Below are positions 35,101 to 44,784 of a DNA stretch of 64,000 bases, piece by piece. The position numbers were made by a program, and so were the translations under genes. The notes beneath the pieces are model-generated. The model was not told the DNA's origin. It worked only from the letters and a program-made list of their open reading frames with translations, and made no database searches. Origin of the DNA: Isochrysis galbana (Eukaryota > Haptophyta > Isochrysidales > Isochrysidaceae); the NCBI GenBank assembly GCA_018136815.1, contig CM030940.1:1763501-1827500 (forward strand). The letters are read 5' to 3'. Each line of letters begins with the position of its first letter. Position 1 is the first letter of the stretch.

Positions 35101-37281
35101 CCCTCGGGGGCGGGGTCTCCGATTTCTTAGCTGTCTTGGGCTTCGCCTTGCGAGGTACAGCCATCGCCTTGGGTACCTCCTCCGCTCTCGCCCTGCCACA
35201 CGCGACCTCCGTCGCAGCGCAATTACCGTTTTGGATAGTCTTGATCTGGTCGAGGCGCTCCATGATGAGCTCGTCCAGCCATGCTCGCCTTGCAAGGAGA
35301 GCCTTCTTGGGCAGACCAAGATGCTGCTCGAATTCCGTCCGCAACACCTTCGACGTGAGCAAATCCAGATCCATACTGGGCGTCATGCGACCGGCCAACC
35401 AGGTCCGTGCCGCCTCAGTGGTGATCGACTCCACTTGCTCAGCCGTTTGGTCGTCTTCGGTATAGACCTTGTCCGTCTGAGTGCCACCACATTCCGCCGA
35501 CACTTCAGCTTCGCCTTCGTTGCCGCCACTCGAGGGCTCTGCTACCAACGGCTCCTCGCAACCCGATGCAGGCGCACCCTCGACTGACTTCTGGCAGTCA
35601 GCAGCAGCCACTCTCTCGCCCGCTGCTTTCTTCCGTGCCGCAATCCGTTCCGCAGCAACTATTTCCGCCATCTCCCTCATCTCGGCAGCATGAATGTCTT
35701 CCTCGGCCAAGCCTTTTGTGCGCGCTGCCATCTCGGCAGACTCTTGCGCTGCCCGCTTTTTCATCTCTGCCTGCTCAGCCTCACGATGCTGCGCGTTGGC
35801 CGCTTGATCCGACGCACGCTGTGTCTCGGCTTGAACGGCTTGGGCAGCAGCCGCGCGCTTGGCTTCCCGCTCACGCTCAAGCGCCTCCTGTTGCTGTGCT
35901 TGCATCTTCGCAACAGCGGCAGCTGCCTCCTGCTCGGCCTTCCGCCTTGCAGCCTCGGTCTGCACCATTCGCTCCGCTTCAGCCTGCTGGGAGCGGTCGA
36001 TACCAGCCGCATCGTCTAGATCCTCCAGTCGTTGACGTGCCGGATCTATGACCCGTTGATTCACTCCAGCTAGCACTGCTTGATGGATAAGCACACGCAG
36101 CAAATCTCCCGAGTGCCATGCCGGTGTCGAGTGCGCATTGAGGATGGCCGCCGCTGCTGCATCCGCTTTCTGCACCTCAGCCAGCTTGATGCGCAGCTGT
36201 TCAAGGGCCTGATCCAGGGTCTGACCGCGAACCAGCCGTTCGGCAAGGCGGTCACGTAGCGCGGGCTTTGAGCCACTGTTGCTAAGACCGAGGCGACGGC
36301 ACAGATCTTTCAGCTCGATCACACGCAGATTGTTGAGCATCGAGCCCAGGCGAGCTAGTGCAATGTCAGCGTCGGTGGGCGCGGCAGGTGGTGGCGGCGG
36401 CGGTGAGGGCGTTTGCCGCGGCCCTGACTGCTGATTGGTTGGTGGGCGAGCGGCACCGACTTGGCTGGCGCTGTTCGCCCGCATTTCGCGCATCCGCATC
36501 ACCTCCAGATTGTACTTGTCTCGGAGGGGAGCATCGCACAGGATCTGTAAGTGAGATGGGCACAGAAAGTTAGAGAACACCGTTGGCGTGCTCAGACTCG
36601 CGAATTCATGAAGGAAAGCAGCTTTGTGGGTGCCTCAGTGCGCTGATCACCCGATGCGCTTCGGAGAGGATCTTGAAGGCATCCTCGGCACCTCGAGCAC
36701 GGTTCTTGTCTGTGAGCACGAAGGGTAGCGCGGCGTAAGCGTTTCTTTGAAGGCTGGTATCGACTATCGCTGAGGGAAAGCTGATGGTGGAAAAGCCCGC
36801 ACCGGGGTGTACCGCCTTGCTGAGCTTTCTGTATATGGACACCTCCTTGTCGGAGTCGAAAGTTGCGCGCGTGACTCCAAACACCTCGTAGTGGTCGCCC
36901 GCCTACGTGAGCGCAGAAGGGCATGAGTTTGGAGACACGCGCTGGCAAGCAGCAGGCGCCAGGAAAACACCGACTCGCACGCTTGAGCGCAGGGCTGTGT
37001 GAGCCCGCCCTCCACTGGTTACAGAGACGCGCCTCTTTTCCATTCCTCATCACGCCTCGCTCCGCCTATGCCCTGCTCGCCTTCAGGATTCGGTCGACGG
37101 CCGCCTTCATCTCGGAGCCGGGCCCAAACTTTCTGAGCGTCTCGACGAGCTTCCTCGCCTGTTCGAGGCTCTCGTCGAGCCGGAGAGCCTTCTCGGCAAA
37201 TTTGAGCGCCCCCTCGTCGTCCCCGCCCTCGTACCGAGTGTTCGCCAGTCTGAGTGCATCGAGCGCTGCGTCGGCGTTCAT
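32149..37281 (-). CDS. J-domain / SAP / DEK_C / chromodomain nuclear protein
   Basis: Seven exons are predicted: 37281-37081, 36902-36803, 36709-36651, 36544-33437, 33345-33158, 33054-32433 and 32313-32149 (1480 residues, all in phase). Intron 1 uses a GC donor (CTGAAG then GCGAGC); the rest are GT-AG. Residues 1-67 resemble the helical N-terminus of DNAJB12/14 proteins (GGDDEGALKFAEKALRLDES). A J domain follows (~70-133: HYEVFGVTR, an HPD split by intron 2 as HP then DKNRARG, AEDAFKILSEAHR, RDKYN). Then come a SAP motif (~194-225, VIELKDLCRRLGLSNSGSKP), an Ala/Glu/Lys coiled coil (~300-430), a DEK_C-like bundle (~505-560), acidic Ser/Asp patches, a chromodomain (~800-850: [34 protein letters not shown]), charged linkers, and a terminal DEK_C-like domain (LRKAGDNALSLTRNQIKEK). 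The parts suggest a chromatin-bound Hsp70 co-chaperone, but that role is inference. Confidence 0.82.
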
Positions 37282-37384
37282 CTGTCTCGAGGAAGGAGGA
37301 GGGAGATTCAAGACTCCTCTCTCCCTTTCGTTACGGGAGCGATAGGGGAGAGTGAGAGAAGGAGTGGCGGCCTCTCGGCGCTCA

Positions 37385-37690
37385 CCTCGCCGCCAACAGC
37401 GAGAGGGGAGGGGGGAGGGAGGGAGGGAGGGAGGGAGGGGGAGAGGGGAGAGAGGAGAGAGAGAGAGAGAGAGCGAGAGCGAGAGCGAGAGCGAGAGAGA
37501 GAGAAGAGAGATAGAGAGAGAGAGGGGGGGGGAGGGGGAGGAGGGAGGGAGGGAGAGGGAGAGAGTAGAGAGCGCGGAAGACAAGGGGCAGAGAGAGTAG
37601 AAAAGAGAAGCGGCAGAGAAAGAGGGACGTGGGGGGAAGGGAGAGAGAGGGGGAGAGGAGGAGGGGGAGAAGGAGAAAGAGAGAGGGAGA
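37385..37690. repeat. (GA)n/(CT)n tract upstream of J-domain gene
   Basis: Purine-rich repeats on the plus strand, hence CT on the sense strand of the gene starting at 37281. Open frames through it are repeat artefacts. Confidence 0.9.
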
Positions 37691-37699
37691 AGAATCCAG

Positions 37700-39000
37700 C
37701 GACGGTGTCACTCAACCACTGAATGAACGGCGGAGTTCCTTTAATAAAATCGAGGAGTGAGGTGGGGAAAAGGAAGGCGACAGGCAGCAGCTCTCCTCCT
37801 CCCCCCCCCTCCCCCTCTCCCCCCGGCCCACCGGTAGACTGCGGGGGGAGGGGGGGCGGACGGTTGGCGGGAAAAGTGCAGGAGCTACGGACTACTCCAC
37901 GATTTATTTTGTATACTTCTACTTTACTCTAGACTCTACAAGTACGCGCTTTAAATATTGTCCGGCGATGGCTGCGCGTAGCGCGTAAGCGATAAGCGAT
38001 TTTGAAATCGCGCAGGGGCGCGTTGAAATAATTCCTACCCTACCTTGAAACGGCGGGGGGCGGGTGGGGCGCGTACGGCTGAATCCCACCTCGCAAAATG
38101 GAAAATAGCGGCCAAATCCAAATCAAATCACGTACGTGAACGTGAACGTGAATGTGAACGTGAACTTGTTGTATTCAGGCCTCTTGGCATGAATATTTCG
38201 ACATGGGTACGTGCCTTCGTCGTTATATACCGTCTTCTATGTTCGTCGTGGTCACGCAAGACGTGCAGATTCGGATTGTCCCTGGGCTCAAGTCTTGGTC
38301 CGCCGGTTTTCGTCTCGAAATTCGAAGATTTGAGTTTTATTTTTACCGTTACGGTAATTGTCCCTAGTTGGGAGATACATATTCACCGTATTTGGCCGAA
38401 GGCCAAATACAGACCGTATTTGCCGTATTTGAAACCCCCTCCATGTGCCCCTCCGTATTTGGACGGTGGCGCGCGCCCGCGCCCGCACACGCGCGCCCGC
38501 GCGGCTAGCAGCCGCCCGCGCGGCTAGCAGCGGCCGGCGCGGCGCGAGGCATCTCACCTCAACAACTTCTCAACGAGCTCAGCACTGGGACTCACATTCG
38601 CATCACCAACCCACTGCTCCTCCCCATCCCCATCACTATCCTCATCACTCTCCCATGGCGAATCTGAGAATCTGAGAATACATCGAGATTGAGCATCAGA
38701 GGAGTCCGGAAGCTTGAGGTGAACTGAGATGAAGTCCATGATGAATGTAGACATAGATTGAGAATATTCCAGATGTTCGAGATTGACTCAGACGTAGCAC
38801 ATCGTGTGCAAGGGAGTGGAGACGATCATCGAGGTCAAAGTCCGGAGGGTTTGACTTGATGGAGGGAATCTTGCAGATTATTAGTAAGGCCTGACAGTGA
38901 GTAGAAAGTAAAGGACGGCGTCCTGTGATACCCCCCCGTAAGGCGAGTGCGGGAGCCGAGGCTTAGACATTAGATTGGTACGTAGAGACACGTGTTTCGT
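37700..39000. other. Intergenic with dispersed repeat at 38180-38365
   Basis: Holds a C-run (37799-37810), GTGAAC tandem units (38130-38165), the diverged repeat shared with 7290-7475 (minus), a CCGTATTTGG/CCAAATACAG palindromic cluster (38388-38462) and a GC-rich CGCGCCCGCGC tract. No supported gene. Confidence 0.5.
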
Positions 39001-39009
39001 AAGAACGAC

Positions 39010-39062
39010 CGGAGAGGAGGGGAGCGCGCTCCATGGGCCTATTGCTTTTATAATAGTTGAAA
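39010..39062 (-). repeat. Hairpin + ATGGAGCGCGC leader, copy 4
   Basis: Minus strand: CAACTATTATAAAAGCAATAG (stem CTATT/AATAG, 39039-39056), then GCCC and ATG (39034) GAGCGCGC. The frame starts MERAPLLSG and is short. Hairpin letters differ from the other copies while position and pairing are kept. Confidence 0.6.
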
Positions 39063-39325
39063 CGGCTCGCCCCGAAGCGTCAAGGTTATTTCATGTTGAA
39101 ACAGCCCCGTCCATCGGAAATCTTTACCATTCAATTGCACCAGCCTTCAACGGCGGGACCGAAGCGGGGGAGGGGGTGGATATTCCACTGCAACAACTCC
39201 TCTTTCCAGCCCCCCTGCATGAATAGATTCCACGGGCCTCAGCCTTCAAAGACGGTAGAGGTCATATGTCTTCCAAATACTGCATTCCGCAATAGCCTGC
39301 ACACCCCTTTGGATATGGTGTCTGG

Positions 39326-41041
39326 TCATGGCATTTTTCCAAGGCCGGTAGCGACATCAGGCGTAGCGATTGCAATCGGTAGAGTGGTTGCTTGTGCGGC
39401 AGGGACTGACGAGGCGTAGCCATAGACTGGGATCGCATGTGCATGTGTGTAGGAGGCGGCGCTTGGAATGACTGCAGGTCCGCACTCGCCGCAGCCGCCT
39501 TTCGCGCACAATCCGCAGGCGTGCGAATACCAATGCCAAACTTTGCCATCACGGCCGGAGCACTGCCTTACCATGCAGATTATAGAGAGAAGGAGCAGGA
39601 GGGAACCTCCGACAAGGCCACCGCCAACGGCCAGAGTGAGCGTGGCGGCCGCCTTGGCGTCAGCCAACTCGCCGGCCGGGTCGAACATCTTGGCGCAGAT
39701 CGGATTGAAGCTCAGCGCGCAGTAGTATACGAAGAAGTCGCCAAAGCTACAACACCAGGGGAGGGAGATCCATGGCTGAATATGCGAATGAGCCTAGACT
39801 CAGTCGTTAGCCTTCATGAAAGGTGATTTCAAACCATTCAATCCTTGGAATTCACTCGGTAGCTCAACAAGCACAATTATGTGCGAGACTCAACACGGCC
39901 AGAGCACAATAATGTCGCCGCATTCCGTTAGCTACTACTGTTCTACCTACCTGAACTCGGGAATGCGGGTAGATTCGGACGGCTTCCAGCAGGCGACGCC
40001 ATCTCCGCGACGATGGTATTTAGCATCATGAAATGAATAATGATCATTTGTCCAATGTACCGCCAAATCCGGCAGGTCAAACATCGTGCACCTGAGCATT
40101 TGCCAGAGGCCAAGAAGTTTGATATGAAGCGTATGTCACAACAAACTCACGATGGAGGCCGCCGATGCACTCAAGCACGTACATGCCTTCGTGCAGCTCA
40201 ATACTGGTGTGGCGTGAGAGGACTTGATTCATAGAGGTCGAATTACCCGCGACCGTGGTGCGCTCAATCGAGGTAAAACTGTCAGAGACCGCGCCACTGT
40301 TGTCGTGAACCTATGCAAATCGGAGCAGGGACTCATCTACAACCCGTGTGATGGATTTGGGCAAAGGCGCGTCACATGCAAGTGCCCCAGCTGACTCAAA
40401 TGAGAGGGGTGTGCAGAGACGGCGGCGCTCCTCCACCCGGGACTCTAGTGCACCTCCCTCCCACAGATGTCAGCGCAATGCACCTCAATCTTCGAGCGGA
40501 TAATTTCGTAGCCAACGCCGCTACCTAGGCGGAAGGTGGAGAGCTCGGGCGAGCCATTGCCATCGAGCGGGCCGCTAAAGGTGTAGACGATCTGGGCGTG
40601 ACAGATATCCATCCTGCAGTTCTTGCCGCAATCCCTCTGTTTCTCTATCAGCCTTGCCCACACCTCCTCGACCATGCAGAGTGAACTGAGCGGAGCAAAG
40701 TCTTGGTCGGCGTCACGCTGCTGTACGAAGCTCGACTGTCCTGCACCGATGCCGAGGAGGATTGCGCCGACGACGATGCCCGCGAGCGCGACGACGGTGA
40801 AGAAAGCAGACCAGAACTTGCGCTCACACCACGTGCGGCAGTTCCGCCCTCCTTGGTGCCGCGTAAGCAGCTGCAGCCTCTCTCCTGGCCGCACGCCGGC
40901 AGCAGAGAGAGAGAGCGAGAGACGGAGAGGCCGGCCACGGGCAAGAAGGGGCTGGCCACCGGCCAGGCTATCCACCCGCTCGCCCTCGCCCACTTCGATC
41001 GAGCGAACGCCGTGAGCCCCGCAGTCGAGCACCACGCGCAT
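39326..41041 (-). CDS. Two-TM protein with ubiquitin-like N-terminus and Cys-rich loop
   Basis: Four exons are predicted, 41041-40454, 40310-40151, 40002-39951 and 39746-39326, giving 406 residues in phase. Residues 1-62 have the spacing of a ubiquitin-like fold (MRVVLDCGAHGVRSIEVGEG..SAAGVRPGERLQLL). TM1 is at ~78-102 (FWSAFFTVVALAGIVVGAIL). A ~180-residue loop carries paired cysteines (SLCMVEEVW, DCGKNCRMDICH, CADICGRE, LECIGG, VACWKP, FVYYCALSFNPICAKMF) and sequons. TM2 follows (~293-318, GGGLVGGSLLLLLSIICMV), then a Cys-rich cytosolic tail. The topology, with both ends inside and a disulphide-rich loop outside, is like that of channel beta subunits, but I do not recognise the family. The exon 2/3 junction is the least certain. 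The sense strand has a CT tract just upstream (41050-41160). Confidence 0.62.
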
Positions 41042-41310
41042 CGGGCCACAATGGAGAGGGGAGAGGGGGGGAGGGGAGAGAGAGGGGGGAGGAGGAGGGA
41101 GGAGGGGAAGGTTGGGACGGAAGGCCCATTAGAAGAGGGAGAGAGAGGGAGAGAGAGAGACATTCGGGGGTTTTTGAGTCATCTCGTGGCTCAACTGCGA
41201 GATTTCTTGAGTCGCCGCTCTTGAGTTACTCTTGAGCCAGGACTCTCAAACTCTTCTAGTGGGGAGAGTTGAGTTCGCGCGCTGTGCCAACTGTCACTCA
41301 ACAAAAGAGA

Positions 41311-41930
41311 TGGCGGGGGAGGAGGTGCGCGCCGCCATCCGCGCGCCCAACGATGCCCTGCACCCTGCCACGTGGGATGCAGGCCAAGGGGTATGTGTTG
41401 AAGCGGCGGAGCCTGCAGGCCCCTTTGGATCACCGCGGACAGACACCCTCGCCTCGCCTCGACGCCACAGGGGGTGAAGAAGCCGCGGAGCCGCAACTGG
41501 CGGTGGAGCGATGAGCGCAAGCTCAAGCTTCTCTCTCCGCCAAGTGGTCATCGCCGGGAAGAAGGCCTTCCAGAGCGCACGGGGCGCGAAGGCCGACGCG
41601 GAGTTCACGTCGCAGGCAGACGTGTGGATGAACGGGGAGACGGGCATCCTCCCCGTCCTCTTCCGCAATGGTGATGGCTAGACGACTTTCACACCCAGCG
41701 AGGGCGAGCCGCTACCGGGGCACCAGTCGACGATGCTAGCGCTGAAGAAGTGGCTCAGCGTGTGTTCTGCTGCCATGCACCTTGCCCAGCCCCTCCCTCA
41801 CCGCGAACGCGAACGCTTCAGCACACTCAAACTGTGCACGCCCCCCCCCCCCCCTGCGGCTCGCATCGCAGGACGGCCGCCACTTGTACACGCAGGGCAA
41901 GGAGCAGGCGGACTCTCCCGCGTTCCCGAC
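41311..41930 (+). pseudogene. Gene fragment with in-frame TAG, cut by LINE sequence
   Basis: Plus-strand pieces look coding: an opening MAGEEVRAAIRAP (41311), a frame from 41511 (SFSLRQVVIAGKKAFQSARG, then WMNGETGILPVLF) that meets TAG at 41679-41681, and continuation in the same frame past it (TTFTPSEGEPLPGHQS, LALKKWLS) to a GTGTGT donor at 41761. An AG at 41869-41870 opens GRHLYTQGKEQADSPA. After about 41950 the sequence becomes a LINE 3' untranslated region on the minus strand. I do not recognise the protein. It is probably a broken gene, though a small unrecognised intron could remove the stop. Confidence 0.3.
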
Positions 41931-41959
41931 GCCATCGCCTATACCCCTACCTCCACTCC

Positions 41960-42182
41960 CCCGCCCGCTCCCCCCCTCGTTCCTTTTTCTTCGGTTTTGG
42001 GGGGTCGGCCCATGTACACTACTTTGGGCCTAGCGTTTGTGGGAGGGGAGGGGCAGGCCTCTTGCATTTGTTTTGCATTTGTCTCGGGACTAGACCGTCC
42101 CTCAGGTGTGGGGGCCAGGCCTCTCGGCCTTAATAAAAATTATATACATAAATAGACGGCGGGAGAGGTGTAAAAAAAAAAG
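41960..42182 (-). repeat. LINE 3'-UTR fragment, family C
   Basis: Minus-strand GGCCTGCCCC, GGCCCA, GTGTACATGGGCCGACC and AAAAAGGAACGAGGGGG match the order seen in the other family C tails (960-1080, 8653-8859, 11214-11527). No terminal T-run is found at its lower-coordinate end. Confidence 0.4.
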
Positions 42183-42189
42183 TGAGCCT

Positions 42190-43160
42190 CAAATTTGCAC
42201 CTCCTGTAAAGCCTCCCCATCCTTAACAGTTTAAAACCCGTCACGAAACACAAACACCCACAAAAAACACACACTACCCACACAACGTGACAGGTCTTAA
42301 AGATCCTGCTATCCAGGCACTAAATGATGAAGGGTACGGTCGGTAACATTGGAGACTTGGTGTGTAATGCGGGTGAGTTGGCACTGTTCAGTGGCAGGAA
42401 TTCGTTGCAACATTTTTTTCGTTTGGATTCTCAATCGTCCATCTGCATTGGAGGGGCAAGAAGGGAGGCTTGTTGCAAAACAAACCGTTCAAAAATTACA
42501 TTCAGTTTCAACCCCATTTGCCACTAAGGAGGAAAAAAATAGTTTCGTTACACGTCTTTAGGTGATCCTGTACTTTTGTACTTTAATGAGGGGGTCGAAC
42601 TTATACCGTCCACATGAGGGTAGTTGCCGAAAAAAAAACCAAACCTGAGGTTGCACCCTCTTCCCGTATACTCCATACTTCCGCCCATAGTGGGGGTGTT
42701 CTAGGTCCCGTGCCATTGGGGTTGTGCCAGATTCCGGATTGGCTGCGATAGGGCCCCGGTTATGCTGAGCTATTTGCACTCCCATTGCCTGCCTCAACTG
42801 GCTGCAGCGCACTCTCCACTACTAAGGCGCGGCACTCAATAACTGAGTCCATATCCAGGGCGCGTTGGCCTTTTATGCGTTGCCGCGCGCCTGTCCAAGC
42901 CTGTTGTGCGGAGCAATGAGCACAGCTCGGCGTGGTGGGCACGCATGCGCACAACAAGGCGTTGCCAATCACAAAATAGATTCAAGCTGCGTCCAAGCTC
43001 CTAGCAGGAGCCCGACAGCTGTGTGGCTGCGCGAGCAACCATACCTCGATGCCGCCGTGATCGCAACCAACCTAGCAAGTGGATCCAATGCACGGACGCA
43101 TTGCTTCGCCATCTGCGTCCGCAGCACTCCCATCTCCCTCTCTGCCAAACGCTCATACCA
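42190..43160. other. Intergenic, no gene recognised
   Basis: Unique-looking sequence of moderate GC content between LINE debris and the TMEM17-like gene. Short frames on both strands have no recognisable features. Confidence 0.5.
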
Positions 43161-43165
43161 TGTAA

Positions 43166-43891
43166 CTATCTGACTCGGTCGAATGGCTCCTCCTCGTAGG
43201 AGCGCTGGAGGTCGTAGTTGGCCTCCGCCTTCATGATGAAGCGCTTTGAGGTGGGCCATGCGACAATAACCTCGGCGACATAGAGCAGCAGCATGAGACC
43301 AGACATGACGTACTCCACTTCGAGCGTTGTCCAGCCAAGGAAGCTATGCGCGGTCAGGAAGTAGAGCTGTGGCAGGATCTGGATGATTGACGAAAAAAGG
43401 AACGGACCGAGCAGTCCGATCTGCTCATTCAGGTTGCCAAAGTAGCCGAGCGCGAGGCGCATCGGCTCAAAAACAAGCCAAGCGATGAAGAGGGTCGGCG
43501 AGATTATGATGACCTGCAGCGGTGGTCGCCACACCGACGCCTTCCACACGAAGAGAATGCTCCACGCAATAGCCCAGAGTGCCGAGAGCAGCAGGTTTGC
43601 CATAATGAGCTGCTGCAGCTTGGTGGAGCTGGCAATTTCATGGCGCGCGACGAGCGGGCGCGAGCGTAGAGCGCCGCTCACGGCGGCGATAAGCCTCTCT
43701 ATGGCAGATGGTGGCGGACGCGCCGAGAAGCGCCGCTCGCCGCTCTCCTGGCCCAGTATCGCCACCTGCGAGCTGCGGCCCACGTGGCTGCTCTCCGAGC
43801 GCTCCTCTCCGCCGCTCTCCGAGCGCTCTTCCTCGCTATCTGACGCGGCACGCGTGCCCGAGCGGCGCTCTCGTAGCCGGAGGGACGCCAT
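43166..43891 (-). CDS. TMEM17/TMEM216-family ciliary membrane protein
   Basis: Single exon of 241 residues. The N-terminal ~85 residues are Arg/Ser/Glu-rich (RAASDSEEERSESGGEERSE) and probably disordered. The rest has four hydrophobic segments with the family pattern: KLQQLIMANLLLSALWAIAW, LQVIIISPTLFIAWLVFEPM, the signature EPMRLALGYFGNLNEQ, FLFSSIIQILPQLYFLTAH and VMSGLMLLLYVAEVIVAWP. In TMEM17, TMEM80 and TMEM216 this region builds part of the transition-zone (MKS) complex that gates the cilium. Which paralogue it matches cannot be decided by eye. The start is the first Met of the frame. The gene is divergent from the kinase gene at 44785, about 900 bp away across CT-rich DNA. Confidence 0.8.
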   Translation of the reverse strand: MASLRLRERRSGTRAASDSEEERSESGGEERSESSHVGRSSQVAILGQESGERRFSARPPPSAIERLIAAVSGALRSRPLVARHEIASSTKLQQLIMANLLLSALWAIAWSILFVWKASVWRPPLQVIIISPTLFIAWLVFEPMRLALGYFGNLNEQIGLLGPFLFSSIIQILPQLYFLTAHSFLGWTTLEVEYVMSGLMLLLYVAEVIVAWPTSKRFIMKAEANYDLQRSYEEEPFDRVR

Positions 43892-43929
43892 CGGCCCAGC
43901 CGCGCACCAACGCTCTCCCTCACACCCTC

Positions 43930-44468
43930 TCGGCCTCTCGCTCTCTCCCTCCCTCCCTCCTTCCCTCCCTTTCTCTCTCTCCCTCCTCGAGCGCGCCGCC
44001 CGGCGGTTGACGGCCCGAAGACTTCAGGTTTGACTGCCCTACTATTCTACCATCAGTCTCTAGAGTTTTGTAGTTTGCCACGCTCGCTAGCCGCCGGGGG
44101 TGGGCGGGCCGCTTCAGCTTCTCTCCGTCCTTCTTTACTCTAGAGTAGGAGTACTAGTACTTTACTCTTTACTCTACTCTACTCTCTAGGGGTAGAGTAA
44201 AGTAGGGTGTACACTGTGGCTCTTTCATCACTCTACTTCCTACTTGTACTCGTATCAACATCTTTGACTCACAGAGGAGAACGCCGCCCCCTGCCCCTCT
44301 GTCGCTCGCGTCCTACTCCATGATATTCTAGTATTTGGGCATACAATCCACGTACGGCAAGCGCTGTCACTCCTCGCCCACTTTGCTTCTCGTACTCCTA
44401 CCTCACATTTTATCCTCGTACATTCTGTACGTAGTAGTACTCGATGAATTCGCTCCCCACCACGGCAG

Positions 44469-44507
<39 letters not shown>

Positions 44508-44784
44508 GCCCCCCCCCCCCCGGCCCCCGCCTTCCCCCCCGCGCCTGCCCTTCCCCGGGTCCCCGCCTCCCCCCCCTTCCCCCCCTCTCTCTTCTCTCTC
44601 TACCCTCTCCCTCTTTTCCCTTCTTCACCCACCCACCTTCCACCTCCTCCTCCCCCTCCCCCGCTCCCCCCCCCCCTCCTCTCCCCTCCCCCCCCCCCCT
44701 CCCTCTCCCCTCCTCTCCCCCTCCCCTCCCCTCCCCCTCCCCCCCTCTCCTCCTCCCCTCCCCTCCCCTCCCCCTTCTCAACGG
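43930..44784. repeat. CT-rich intergenic tracts between divergent genes
   Basis: Two pyrimidine tracts (43935-43985 and 44468-44780, including (CT)n at 44470-44504 and long C/T mixtures) bracket a stretch rich in TACTCTA-type units (44130-44250). Frames here are artefacts. Confidence 0.8.
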
